Shown here: piece after piece, positions 1 through 8,220 of the stretch
Position numbering within the stretch: the stretch's first letter is position 1
Layout: each line of letters opens with the position of its first letter
Assembly (NCBI RefSeq): GCF_900313035.1
Contig: NZ_OMPS01000046.1
Location: 372,001-436,000, forward strand
Length of the DNA: 64,000 nucleotides
Reading direction: 5' to 3'
Source of the DNA: Ruegeria sp. EL01
Lineage (GTDB): Bacteria; Pseudomonadota; Alphaproteobacteria; Rhodobacterales; Rhodobacteraceae
The notes under the pieces: model-generated
The model's database searches: none
Seen by the model: only the letters and a program-made list of their open reading frames with translations
What the model was told of the DNA's origin: nothing
Made by a program: the position numbers and the translations under genes

Positions 1-238
1 CTCGGATGACGAGGCTATTGCATTCATCGTGGATCGATACGGTGAATACGTACTGCTAAAACCGAAAACCTCGGGTTCGAACCTGTTTCTGTGGCTGTCT
101 GGTCCGATCATGCTGCTCATTGCTGCTGGTGTGGGTTGGACGTTCCTGCGCAACCGATCCAAGGCTCATGAGCTTGGTGAAGTCGACACGCTGAGCGACG
201 ACGAAAAAGAGCACCTGCGCCAAATTCTCGAAGACTGA
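1..238 (+). CDS. ccmH: Cytochrome c biogenesis protein CcmH (C-terminal part, cut by window start)
   Basis: The open frame runs from base 2 to the TGA at 236-238 and begins outside the window. The visible 78 residues contain the end of the thiol-oxidoreductase domain (residues reading DRYGEYVLLKP), which is the typical CcmH/CycL ending, followed by one membrane-spanning helix and an acidic cytoplasmic tail. CcmH is a membrane-anchored periplasmic thioredoxin-like protein that reduces apocytochrome c cysteines for heme ligation in the System I (Ccm) pathway. The CXXC active site lies upstream of the window and cannot be checked. ccdA at 13.1 kb belongs to the same reductive pathway. Confidence 0.85.
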   Translation, partial: SDDEAIAFIVDRYGEYVLLKPKTSGSNLFLWLSGPIMLLIAAGVGWTFLRNRSKAHELGEVDTLSDDEKEHLRQILED

Positions 239-311
239 CGCGTGGTTCCGCTTTTCCTTGGCGCGCGAATGCGTCAGGGTTCGGCAAAACACGGCGCGAG
301 GGAGGCTTTCC

Positions 312-1088
312 ATGGAATACGAAACGATCCTATTGGACATCACGGACGGATTGGCAGTTCTGACATTGAACCGCCCCGACAAGATGAACGCGTTGACGAC
401 TCAGATGCGGGCCGAGATTACCCATGCGATGAAACAGGCCGCCAACGACGCCCGTTGCGTTGTGTTGACAGGGGCAGGGCCTGCGTTTTGTTCCGGTCAG
501 GATCTTGGAGATGCGTCAAGCACCGGCAAAATCGATCTGGAGCGGTCGTTGCGTGACGAGTACGAACCGATGCTAGAGGCCATTCACAACTGTCCGGTTC
601 CAACAATTGCTGCCGTAAATGGCCCGGCTGCGGGGGCCGGGGCCAATCTAGCGCTGTGTGCCGATGTGGTGATTGCGACCGAAAGTGCCTATTTCCTTCA
701 AGCCTTTGCGCGCATTGGGTTGCTGCCTGACGCGGGTGGCACCTGGTTCATGCCACGTCAGATGGGGCTGGCTAAGGCGATGGGGGCCGCACTTTTCGCA
801 GATAAGATCAGCGCGCGTCAGGCAGATGACTGGGGCCTGATCTGGGAGGCGATCGCAGATGATGCGTTTGACGCCCATTGGCGCAAGCGGGCCGCGTATC
901 TGGCCAGCGGTCCAACCGCAGGCTTTGGCGCCATCAAACAGGCGTTGCGCGGGACCTATGAACAGACGTTGCCGCAGCAATTGGCGACCGAAGCTCACTT
1001 GCAGGGGAATTGCGGCCGTACACGTGATTTCTCGGAAGGTGTTGTCGCCTTTTTGGAAAAACGCCCCGCAAAATTTGAAGGGCGCTGA
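312..1088 (+). CDS. Enoyl-CoA hydratase/isomerase (crotonase, PaaG-like)
   Basis: 258 residues. I start it at the ATG at 312 because GGAGG lies at 300-304; an upstream GTG in frame has no such site. Crotonase fold: the CoA-binding loop around residues 60-70 (AFCSGQDL) and the oxyanion-hole glycine region near 110 (GPAAGAGANLALCAD) are present, as is the LLPDAGGTW segment typical of 2-(1,2-epoxyphenyl)acetyl-CoA isomerase-like proteins. Family members hydrate or isomerise enoyl-CoA thioesters. The substrate cannot be fixed from sequence; no phenylacetate genes are nearby. It follows ccmH by 73 nt and may share its transcript. Confidence 0.85.
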   Translation: MEYETILLDITDGLAVLTLNRPDKMNALTTQMRAEITHAMKQAANDARCVVLTGAGPAFCSGQDLGDASSTGKIDLERSLRDEYEPMLEAIHNCPVPTIAAVNGPAAGAGANLALCADVVIATESAYFLQAFARIGLLPDAGGTWFMPRQMGLAKAMGAALFADKISARQADDWGLIWEAIADDAFDAHWRKRAAYLASGPTAGFGAIKQALRGTYEQTLPQQLATEAHLQGNCGRTRDFSEGVVAFLEKRPAKFEGR

Positions 1089-1094
1089 TACGTA

Positions 1095-2108
1095 TTAAGC
1101 GCGACGGCGGCGGCGCGTGCGCCGTTCTGGGGTGGCATCGTCACCGGTGCCGTCGGACGCCGACGAAAACGGCCCCAGCGCATCGGTGATCTGATCCAAC
1201 GTTGGACGATCTGCCCGCGGGACAGAATCAAGGGCTTCGCGCATCTTCTCAAGATGCGCAGGCATGGTTCCACAGCACCCGCCGATGATTTTCGCACCGG
1301 AATCTCGGGCCATCGCCGCGTACTGCCCCATCAGTTCAGGGGTACCATCATAGTGAATGTGGCCATCGACATATTTCGGAATGCCTGCATTGCCCTTTGA
1401 AATCAGTGGGCGCTCAGTGCCCTGAGCGGCAAAGCCCAGCACGGTACGCAAGATGTCCGACGCTCCGGTACCGCAATTGGCACCAAAGGCAATCGGCGGG
1501 TTGGGCAGCGTTTCTACCAACAACGCCAGATCAGCCGAGGTCACACCCATCATGGTGCGTCCGGCGGTATCAAAGCTCATCGTGCCGCACCATGGCATGT
1601 CGGCAAGGGCAAAAGCCTCGGCTGCAGCGCGGAATTCTTCGGGTGCGCTAATAGTCTCGACCCAAAGAACATCGACTCCGCCGTCTTTCAGCGCTTCGGC
1701 CTGTTCATGAAACATCTCGACCGCTTCGGCATGAGACAGGCTGCCAACGGGCTGCATGATCTCGCCGGTAGGACCGACAGATCCGGCAACCACAACCGGA
1801 CGCCCGGCCTTGTCCGCGATGTCACGACCAAGTTCGGCCCCTGCGCGATTCAGTTCAGCGACGCGGTTCTGAGCGTCATGCAGTTTCAATCGGGCTGAGG
1901 TGCCGCCAAACGTGTTGGTCAGAAACAGATCGCTGCCCGCGTCGACGGATCCTTTGTACAAGGACCGGATTTTGTCGGGGGCGTCCACGTTCCAAAGTTC
2001 AGGCGCATCGCCGGATTGTAAGCCCATATTAAACAGATTGGTCCCGGTTGCACCGTCAGCCAAAATAGAGTCCGCAGTGTCCAGAAGTTTGCTCAGCGCA
2101 TTTGTCAT
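1095..2108 (-). CDS. bmt: Betaine/methyl donor:homocysteine S-methyltransferase
   Basis: 337 residues. The ATG at 2108 has GGAAAA about 7 nt upstream; a TTG four codons earlier is less likely. The homocysteine S-methyltransferase (pfam02574) fold is recognisable, with the zinc-binding cysteines in GANCG and GGCCG near residues 215 and 285 and the N-terminal DGATGTNL motif. It transfers a methyl group from a donor such as glycine betaine to homocysteine, giving methionine. Roseobacters carry a protein of this type annotated Bmt; the donor is inferred. The C-terminus is an unusual acidic stretch followed by an arginine cluster (RRTRRRRR). It ends tail-to-tail, 6 nt from the crotonase. Confidence 0.8.
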   Translation of the reverse strand: MTNALSKLLDTADSILADGATGTNLFNMGLQSGDAPELWNVDAPDKIRSLYKGSVDAGSDLFLTNTFGGTSARLKLHDAQNRVAELNRAGAELGRDIADKAGRPVVVAGSVGPTGEIMQPVGSLSHAEAVEMFHEQAEALKDGGVDVLWVETISAPEEFRAAAEAFALADMPWCGTMSFDTAGRTMMGVTSADLALLVETLPNPPIAFGANCGTGASDILRTVLGFAAQGTERPLISKGNAGIPKYVDGHIHYDGTPELMGQYAAMARDSGAKIIGGCCGTMPAHLEKMREALDSVPRADRPTLDQITDALGPFSSASDGTGDDATPERRTRRRRRA

Positions 2109-2131
2109 GGGGTTTTCCAAAAAATAGGCGC

Positions 2132-2181
2132 AAAACGCCGTTTTAAATCAGAGACGTCCCGTGTCTCATGACCGGGACGTC
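2132..2181 (-). promoter_or_regulatory. bmt leader: hairpin and 13 bp palindrome
   Basis: Reading toward bmt, a perfect 9 bp stem (GACGTCCCG 2153-2161 with CGGGACGTC 2173-2181, 11 nt loop) is followed by the palindrome AAAACG-C-CGTTTT at 2132-2144, 23 nt before the bmt start. The hairpin has no U-tract, so it is as likely a leader structure as a terminator. The sequence does not match the SAM-II or SAM-V consensus as I know it. A regulator of methionine synthesis could bind the palindrome; this is inference. Confidence 0.4.
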
Positions 2182-2194
2182 AAATCAAATTCAT

Positions 2195-2226
2195 AAAACT
2201 CATGAAGATCATGAATTCGGAGTTTT
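2195..2226 (-). terminator. Possible terminator after the zeta inhibitor gene
   Basis: Inverted repeat AAAACTC (2195-2201) and GAGTTTT (2220-2226), 7 nt downstream of the zeta-inhibitor stop codon on the minus strand. The right arm supplies four Us followed by A. The stem is AT-rich and weak. Confidence 0.35.
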
Positions 2227-2232
2227 AAGGAC

Positions 2233-2553
2233 TCAGGCTTCGGCCTCTGCCATCACCTGTTCTTTGGCCTCGACCAGTAATTCTGCCATCTTCTCGCGAA
2301 TCTTTTGCTCATCAGCCAGATCTCCAAGATAGCTGGCGACTGCCTTGACCACGTCGACTTCGCTGACATTCTGAAGGTCAGTCTGCACCAACTCCTGGCC
2401 GTATTTACGTGCTTGTTCCACGGTCTCGCCCTTCAAGGTCGAAGCCCAAACAGCCATGAACCGGTTGCGGCGCATCCGGGCAATGAATTGCATCTTCTCA
2501 TCATGGGCGAACTTGTTTTCAAACGCGGCTTCACGCTGGTCAAATGTGGTCAT
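2233..2553 (-). CDS. F1Fo-ATPase inhibitor zeta subunit (DUF1476)
   Basis: 106 residues from the ATG at 2553, preceded by AAGAGG at about 8-13 nt. The sequence is the all-helical DUF1476 family (N-terminal MTTFDQREAAFENKFAHDE, conserved FMAVWAS near residue 32). In Paracoccus denitrificans this protein is the zeta subunit that inhibits the F1-ATPase; the inhibitory region is the N-terminal segment, which is well kept here. It is divergent from purC, a neighbourhood common in Rhodobacteraceae. Confidence 0.9.
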   Translation of the reverse strand: MTTFDQREAAFENKFAHDEKMQFIARMRRNRFMAVWASTLKGETVEQARKYGQELVQTDLQNVSEVDVVKAVASYLGDLADEQKIREKMAELLVEAKEQVMAEAEA

Positions 2554-2739
2554 GGGTTGGGGACCTCTTGGATTAAACTTCTTTCCTGATGATATGGCTA
2601 TACAGGGCCGCAGGCGCAAGGTATTTGCGCTGCATCAAAGCCTCTTGGTCGTGCGAACTTGCGGGAAAGGGGGGCTTGGACTATGAGGGCGCCACCGGAG
2701 AGGGACTCATTCACTCACCCAGGACTGGAAAGGTCGCTT

Positions 2740-3495
2740 ATGGCGCGTCGCAAGAAGATCTATGAAGGCAAAGCCAAAATTCTGTATGAAGGCCCCGAAC
2801 CGGGCACGATTGTGCAGTATTTCAAAGATGATGCCACTGCGTTCAACGCCGAAAAGAAAGACGTGATCGACGGCAAAGGTGTTCTGAACAACCGTCTGAG
2901 CGAGTTTTTCATGACCGGCCTTACCCAGATTGGTGTGCCGACCCATTTTATCCGTCGCCTGAATATGCGCGAGCAGTTGGTGCGCAATTGCGAGATTATC
3001 CCGTTGGAAATCATCGTGCGCAACTATGCTGCCGGATCGATGTCCAAGCGTTTGGGTATTGCCGAAGGCACGCAACTGCCGCGTCCGATCATCGAATATT
3101 GCTACAAAGACGATTCCCTGGGCGATCCTCTTGTCTCGGAAGAACATATCGCGGCCTTTGGCTGGGCCAGCCAACAGGATATGGACGATATCCTGAGCCT
3201 GGCGCTGCGTGTGAATGATTTCATGAGCGGCGTGATGCTGGCAGTTGGTATCCGCCTGGTCGATTTCAAAATCGAAATCGGGCGCGTTTATGAGGGCGAT
3301 TTTCAGCGCCTGATCGTGGCCGACGAAATCAGCCCCGATAGCTGCCGTTTGTGGGATATCGAAACCGGCCAAAAGCTGGACAAGGATGTGTTCCGCCGCG
3401 ATCTGGGCAACCTGACCGATGCTTACTCCGAGGTCGCGCGCCGTTTGGGCGTATTGCCCAAAAGCAACGTGGCCAAGCCAACGCTGATCAATTGA
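2740..3495 (+). CDS. purC: Phosphoribosylaminoimidazole-succinocarboxamide synthase (SAICAR synthetase)
   Basis: 251 residues, starting at the ATG at 2740 behind GGAAAGG (2726-2732). It ligates aspartate to CAIR with ATP in de novo purine synthesis. Family motifs are evident: N-terminal [10 protein letters not shown], the [14 protein letters not shown] signature near residue 88 and [10 protein letters not shown] near 172. Length is normal for the single-domain bacterial enzyme. It heads the purC-marC-purS-adh-purQ run but is separated from it by a strong terminator at 3528-3556, so purS and purQ must have another promoter or depend on read-through. Confidence 0.95.
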   Translation: MARRKKIYEGKAKILYEGPEPGTIVQYFKDDATAFNAEKKDVIDGKGVLNNRLSEFFMTGLTQIGVPTHFIRRLNMREQLVRNCEIIPLEIIVRNYAAGSMSKRLGIAEGTQLPRPIIEYCYKDDSLGDPLVSEEHIAAFGWASQQDMDDILSLALRVNDFMSGVMLAVGIRLVDFKIEIGRVYEGDFQRLIVADEISPDSCRLWDIETGQKLDKDVFRRDLGNLTDAYSEVARRLGVLPKSNVAKPTLIN

Positions 3496-3527
3496 CCTGG
3501 TTGCGGGTCTGACCCCAAATCAAAAAG

Positions 3528-3556
3528 CGCTGCTTCCAAGGAAGCGGCGTTTTTTT
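3528..3556 (+). terminator. Rho-independent terminator of purC
   Basis: A 9 bp stem (3528-3536 with 3541-3549, including one G-U pair) closes a 4 nt loop and is followed by seven consecutive T residues. It begins 33 nt after the purC stop. Confidence 0.85.
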
Positions 3557-3642
3557 ATGTTTGCGTGATCGCCTAATTTGGTAATCAGTACGTGCAAAGG
3601 GACATTTGCCCGATAAGTTTGGCAAAAAAGGTGGCGCAATAC

Positions 3643-4317
3643 ATGGCTGAATTCTTTGATCAGGCTGTTTTTCTGAAGTTTCTGGCCGCTGTTCTTGCGA
3701 TCTTCAACCCGCTCTACAACATTCCGATATTTCTGAGCATGACGCGAGAGTGCTCTCCGCCAGAACGAAGACGCGTTGCAATGATCGTCATGGCCTCTGT
3801 CACGGTTATCGCATTGATCGCCGTTTTGATTGGAGAAGAAATTCTTGCTGTATTCGGGATTGATGTCCCGTCGTTTCGTATCGCGGGCGGGATCATTGTC
3901 TTTGGGATCGGCATGTCGATGCTGAATGCCGAGGACCGCCCGCCCGGAGATCAGGCGGCCGTTGCGGATGGGCATGAACGTAAGCTCAATTTTGCTGTGG
4001 TGCCTTTGGCCATACCGCTGACGATCGGCCCGGGAACAATCGCTATCACCATCGTCTTTTCACATCAGGCGACGCCCGGTACGGAAATTGTGACATTGGG
4101 CTCAGCGGTCGTCATTGCATGCTCGATTGTCGGTGTGGGATTGCTATTTGCAGATCAGATTTCGCGGTTCCTTGGCGAAACGATGATCAATGTTCTGACC
4201 CGTATCATGGCGATCTTGCTGGTGGCTGTTGCTGTCGAGATGGTCCTGACCGGCGTGTTCAACGCAATTGACACGCACTATCCGGGTTTGACGACGGGGC
4301 AGGGCGCGCAGGGGTAG
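3643..4317 (+). CDS. MarC family integral membrane protein (UPF0056), copy 1
   Basis: 224 residues from the ATG at 3643 with AGGTGG at 3629-3634; a GTG 51 nt upstream is possible but lacks a ribosome site. Six hydrophobic segments are visible, with the family hallmark of a proline-containing first helix (AIFNPLYNIPIFLSMT) and the mirrored VPLAIPLTIGPGTIA segment in the second half. MarC/YhgN proteins are inner-membrane proteins of unproven function; early links to antibiotic resistance were not upheld. It lies between purC and purS on the same strand. A second MarC protein is encoded at 51804-52451. Confidence 0.8.
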   Translation: MAEFFDQAVFLKFLAAVLAIFNPLYNIPIFLSMTRECSPPERRRVAMIVMASVTVIALIAVLIGEEILAVFGIDVPSFRIAGGIIVFGIGMSMLNAEDRPPGDQAAVADGHERKLNFAVVPLAIPLTIGPGTIAITIVFSHQATPGTEIVTLGSAVVIACSIVGVGLLFADQISRFLGETMINVLTRIMAILLVAVAVEMVLTGVFNAIDTHYPGLTTGQGAQG

Positions 4318-4434
4318 TGCGTGGTCACTGCGGCAAACTGCACGGTAAACAGGGTTGTCCAAGCGCATCAGGCGCGCTATCCCCCGCGCAAACAAATGGG
4401 CCCAAACGCGCGGCCCGCAGGTGGAGTTGCGAAT

Positions 4435-4665
4435 ATGAAAGCACGGGTGCATGTGATGCTCAAAAAAGGGGTGTTGGACCCGCAGGGCGAAGCGGTGCGG
4501 CACGCATTGGGCGCCATGGGCTTTGATCAGGTCGAAGGCGTGCGGCAGGGCAAAGTGATTGACCTTGAACTCGCCGAAGGCGCGACCGAGGCGGACGTGA
4601 CCGAAATGTGCGAAAAGCTATTGGCTAACACCGTTATCGAACGCTACGAAATCGAACTGGTCTGA
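4435..4665 (+). CDS. purS: Phosphoribosylformylglycinamidine synthase subunit PurS
   Basis: 76 residues, ATG at 4435, GGTGGAG at 4420-4426. PurS is the small dimeric subunit that bridges PurL and PurQ in the three-part FGAM synthetase. The protein matches the family from MKARVHVMLKKGVLDPQG to the C-terminal VIERYEIELV and has its usual length. purQ follows after an inserted alcohol dehydrogenase gene; purL is not in the window. Confidence 0.93.
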   Translation: MKARVHVMLKKGVLDPQGEAVRHALGAMGFDQVEGVRQGKVIDLELAEGATEADVTEMCEKLLANTVIERYEIELV

Positions 4666-4669
4666 AGCA

Positions 4670-5713
4670 ATGCGGGCAGCGCGCCTCACCAGCTATCGCC
4701 AGCCGCTTGAGGTAAGCACCGTTCCTGACCCTGAACCAGCCGTAGATGGCGTCGTTGTTCGGGTGCTGGCATGCGGTGTTTGCCGGTCGGACTGGCATGC
4801 CTGGTCAGGCGCGGACCCTGACGTAGCGCTGCCGATCACGCCCGGGCACGAGTATTGCGGCGAGGTTGTTTCTGTAGGGGCACAGGTCACACGTTGGCGC
4901 GTTGGGGACAGGGTGATTGCCCCTTTCATTCTGGCATGCGGCCGGTGTAGCGATTGTGCGCAAGGTCATCAGACCATTTGCGCGGATCAGATCGTGCCCG
5001 GCTTTACCTGCGATGGGGCATTTGCTGAATACATTGCCGTGGCTCATGCGGACGCGAACTTGTCGGTCTTGCCGGAAACTCTTGCTCCTGAAATCGGAGC
5101 TGCTCTGGGGTGCCGTGTGACGACGGCATGGCAAGCCTTGGTGGGTCGTGCACAATTGCAAGGCGGCGAATGGCTGACCATTTTTGGCGGCGGCGGTGTT
5201 GGGATTTCCGCGCTTCTGCTTGGAAAAGCGTTGGGCGCGCGTGTCGCAGTTGTCGATATCGACGATGACAACTTGGCCTATGCCAAAGCGCTGGGGGCGG
5301 ATGCTGTTCTTAATGCTGCCACGTGCAACGCACCAGAAGCGGTGAAAGACATCACCGGCGGCGGCGCGCATGTGGCAATCGAGGCACTAGGGGTTGAGTC
5401 CACCACCGTGTCGGCCTTGCGGTCTCTACGCAAACTTGGGCGGATGGTGCAGATCGGCATGCCAACGGGTGAACACGCGCAGATGTCGTTGCCCATCGAT
5501 ATTCTGTATTCCGGGCAGCTGTCCGTTTATGGAACCCGTGGAATGCCCAGTTGGCGCTACCCATCACTTTTGTCACTGATTTCGGGTGGAGGTGTTGACC
5601 TTAGCCCGTTAGTGACACGAAAGATATCACTGAACCAGGTAAGCGACGAGCTTGCCGCTTTTGACACTCCGACTCCTCCGGGCGTTGCTGTTGTCACTGA
5701 TTTTGTCTCTTAG
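4670..5713 (+). CDS. Zinc-dependent medium-chain alcohol dehydrogenase
   Basis: 347 residues, ATG at 4670, 4 nt after purS. Medium-chain dehydrogenase/reductase: catalytic zinc site Cys36 in [11 protein letters not shown] and the GHEYCGEV motif, a structural-zinc set of cysteines near residues 90-105 ([15 protein letters not shown]), and a Rossmann motif [18 protein letters not shown] near 170-185. It should oxidise an alcohol or polyol, or reduce the aldehyde, with NAD(P). The sequence does not give the substrate. The gene sits inside the purS-purQ pair, close enough to be co-transcribed (4 nt before, 11 nt after). Confidence 0.88.
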   Translation: MRAARLTSYRQPLEVSTVPDPEPAVDGVVVRVLACGVCRSDWHAWSGADPDVALPITPGHEYCGEVVSVGAQVTRWRVGDRVIAPFILACGRCSDCAQGHQTICADQIVPGFTCDGAFAEYIAVAHADANLSVLPETLAPEIGAALGCRVTTAWQALVGRAQLQGGEWLTIFGGGGVGISALLLGKALGARVAVVDIDDDNLAYAKALGADAVLNAATCNAPEAVKDITGGGAHVAIEALGVESTTVSALRSLRKLGRMVQIGMPTGEHAQMSLPIDILYSGQLSVYGTRGMPSWRYPSLLSLISGGGVDLSPLVTRKISLNQVSDELAAFDTPTPPGVAVVTDFVS

Positions 5714-5724
5714 GAGGGTCCGCA

Positions 5725-6393
5725 ATGCGCGCAGCCGTCATCGTATTCCCCGGTTCAAACTGTGACCGGGATCTTGCCGTTGCCTTTGAACAGGCCGGAT
5801 TTCAGGTCGATATGGTCTGGCACAAGGATGCGACATTGCCGAATGGTATCGACATCGTGGGCGTGCCCGGCGGGTTCTCGTATGGCGATTACCTGCGCTG
5901 CGGCGCAATTGCGGCGCAATCGCCGATTTGCAAGGCCGTGGTCGATCATACCGAGCGTGGTGGTTATGCAGTTGGGGTCTGCAACGGGTTTCAGATTTTG
6001 ACCGAAACCGGGATCCTACCCGGTGCATTGCTGCGCAATGCGGGACTGAAATACATCTGCAAGACAGTTGGCCTGAAAGTGGAAACCTGCAACTCGGCCT
6101 TTACCGAAGGCTACAATGCCGGCGACGTGATCGGCATTCCGATCGCTCATCACGATGGAAACTATTTCGCCGATGACGCAATACTGTCCTCGCTGAGGGA
6201 TCAAGATCGGATCGCGTTCACCTATACCGAGAATCCGAATGGCTCGGCCGGAGACATAGCAGGCATTTTGTCGGAAAACCGCCGTGTTCTCGGGATGATG
6301 CCCCATCCGGAGCGCGCAGCTGACGAAGGCCATGGCGGGACCGGCGGGGCGGCGCTGTTCCGCGCATTATCGGGTGTTCTCGCACCTGCGTGA
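5725..6393 (+). CDS. purQ: Phosphoribosylformylglycinamidine synthase, glutaminase subunit
   Basis: 222 residues, ATG at 5725 preceded by AGGAGGG. Class I glutamine amidotransferase of FGAM synthetase: it releases ammonia from glutamine for PurL. The nucleophile Cys86 lies in GVCNGFQIL, the oxyanion [10 protein letters not shown] segment near residue 50 and the C-terminal His-Glu pair in MMPHPERA are all present. It works with PurS at 4435-4665. Confidence 0.95.
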   Translation: MRAAVIVFPGSNCDRDLAVAFEQAGFQVDMVWHKDATLPNGIDIVGVPGGFSYGDYLRCGAIAAQSPICKAVVDHTERGGYAVGVCNGFQILTETGILPGALLRNAGLKYICKTVGLKVETCNSAFTEGYNAGDVIGIPIAHHDGNYFADDAILSSLRDQDRIAFTYTENPNGSAGDIAGILSENRRVLGMMPHPERAADEGHGGTGGAALFRALSGVLAPA

Positions 6394-6429
6394 CTTGAGG
6401 TCGGGTCGATGCAAGCGTAACTTCTGGGG

Positions 6430-8208
6430 ATGAGTACCGAAGTTAGCTCTGGCTGGTCCAAATTGAAGAACCCGTTCCGGGGTGCGCCACTGGGGTGGCG
6501 GTTGCGTTTTGCGATCATCGTTCTTTTGCTGGCCACGGTGTCAACGGTTTGGATCACCAACCGGTTGCTGACGGATCGGTTCACCGAATCCACGCGAAAC
6601 CGGGCCGAGCTGCGCTTGGCGCTGTATTCCGGAAACCTGCTGAGCGAGCTGCGCCGCAACGCCATCGTGCCGCAATTGCTGGCGCGCGATCCAACGCTGA
6701 TCTCGGCGCTGCGATCCAGCGACTATACGCTGTCGACGCAGCGGCTGATTTCGTTTGTGGAAGAAATCGGCGCCGCCTCGCTGATGCTGCTGGACGGGGA
6801 TGGGCGGTCAGTTGCCGCCACCGACCGAAATCGGCTGGGCGAGGCGCATCGGAATTCGGCTTATTTTGTGGACGCCATCCGGTCCAACGCCACTATCTTT
6901 ACGGTGATACCGAAGGAATCCGGTGGATACAGCTTTGTTTATTCGCGCCGACTTCAGGCCGGAGCAGAAATCCTGGGCGTCATCGTCGTAGAAGTTGATT
7001 TGCAAAAATTCGAGCGCGCCTGGGCCGGGATATCGGATGCGGTGATGGTGACTGACAGCACCGGTAACATCATTCTATCGACCGAACCACAATGGCGCGG
7101 GCTGGACGAAAACGCCGCGATGCTGCGGCAACCGCCGCAGAGCGCGATTCAGCGGGCCATTCGGGCCACCACCGATTGGACGGCACTGCCGCCGGATGCT
7201 TACCTTCAGGGTGAGGCGGTGATGCGGATGAAAACCCGCATTCCGTTCCGTGGCTGGCAAATGACCTCGTTCACCACCTATGCGTCGATCCGGGAAAAGG
7301 TGAACAGCGTGCTGGCGCTGGAAATCATGGGATTTGCGATTCTTCTGGCGCTGACCTTCTATGCGCTTAGCCGTCGCGCCACGTTGCGGATGGCGCTGTT
7401 CCAGCGTGAGTCGGCAGAGCTTCGCGCATTGAACGCAAGGCTGCAGCGGGAAATTGCTGAGCGGGAACGGGTTGAAAAGACGTTGGATCTGGCCGAACAG
7501 ACCCTGGCGCAAAGCTCGAAACTGGCGGCGTTGGGTGAAATGTCGGCAGCCGTCAGCCACGAGCTGAATCAACCGCTGGCTGCAATGAAAACCTATCTGG
7601 CTGGTGCGCGACTTCTGTTGCGTCGAAACCGCCCCGAAGAGGCGCTGGCCAGCTTTGGTCGCATTGATGGGCTGATCGAACGTATGGGCGCGATCACGCG
7701 CCAGCTAAAATCATACGCGCGCAAGGGTGCAGATGCGTTTTCACCAGTAAACCTTGGGGAGGCGCTGGCCTCGTCCCTGTCAATGATGGAGCCACAGCTG
7801 CGCCAACGGGAGGTCAAGATCACCCAGATTCTGCCCGAGGACGCGGTTGTTGTAATGGGCGACCGCATGCGGATCGAACAGGTGATGGTGAACCTCTTGC
7901 GAAACGCGTTGGACGCCACCAAGTCAGTACCCGAGCCGGATTTGGAAATCATCCTGGCGGCTGGCGACATGGCGGTGCTGACGGTGCGCGACAATGGTCA
8001 CGGGATCGAAAACATCGAAAACCTGTTCGAACCCTTCTATACCACCAAGCAGCCCGGCGACGGGGTCGGGCTGGGGCTTGCCATCTCGTCCGGGATCGTG
8101 AACGACCATGGCGGACGGCTTACAGCTCGAAACGGCCAATCAGGTGGCGCGGTGTTCGAGATGCAACTGCCGATACTAGGAAGCGACGGCCTTGAGGCCG
8201 CTGAATAA
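6430..8208 (+). CDS. dctB: Sensor histidine kinase DctB-like (C4-dicarboxylate sensing)
   Basis: 592 residues. Architecture: N-terminal membrane helix (about residues 24-46), a periplasmic double-Cache-type sensor (about 50-285), a second membrane helix (about 293-312), a cytoplasmic coiled coil, the HisKA dimerisation domain with phosphorylated His377 in AVSHELNQPL, and a HATPase_c domain with N box (VNLLRNALDA), G1 (RDNGHGI), F (LFEPFYTTK) and G2 (GDGVGLGLAI) boxes. DctB proteins sense succinate, malate or fumarate and phosphorylate DctD. It is followed after 12 nt by its response regulator. No dctP/Q/M or dctA transporter gene is adjacent, so the ligand is inferred from family only. Confidence 0.85.
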   Translation: MSTEVSSGWSKLKNPFRGAPLGWRLRFAIIVLLLATVSTVWITNRLLTDRFTESTRNRAELRLALYSGNLLSELRRNAIVPQLLARDPTLISALRSSDYTLSTQRLISFVEEIGAASLMLLDGDGRSVAATDRNRLGEAHRNSAYFVDAIRSNATIFTVIPKESGGYSFVYSRRLQAGAEILGVIVVEVDLQKFERAWAGISDAVMVTDSTGNIILSTEPQWRGLDENAAMLRQPPQSAIQRAIRATTDWTALPPDAYLQGEAVMRMKTRIPFRGWQMTSFTTYASIREKVNSVLALEIMGFAILLALTFYALSRRATLRMALFQRESAELRALNARLQREIAERERVEKTLDLAEQTLAQSSKLAALGEMSAAVSHELNQPLAAMKTYLAGARLLLRRNRPEEALASFGRIDGLIERMGAITRQLKSYARKGADAFSPVNLGEALASSLSMMEPQLRQREVKITQILPEDAVVVMGDRMRIEQVMVNLLRNALDATKSVPEPDLEIILAAGDMAVLTVRDNGHGIENIENLFEPFYTTKQPGDGVGLGLAISSGIVNDHGGRLTARNGQSGGAVFEMQLPILGSDGLEAAE

Positions 8209-8220
8209 CGGGGAAGACAT

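Noticed and set aside
72-86. tRNA T-loop-like sequence GGTTCGAACC
   Set aside because: It lies inside ccmH, and no acceptor, D or anticodon stem can be formed around it.
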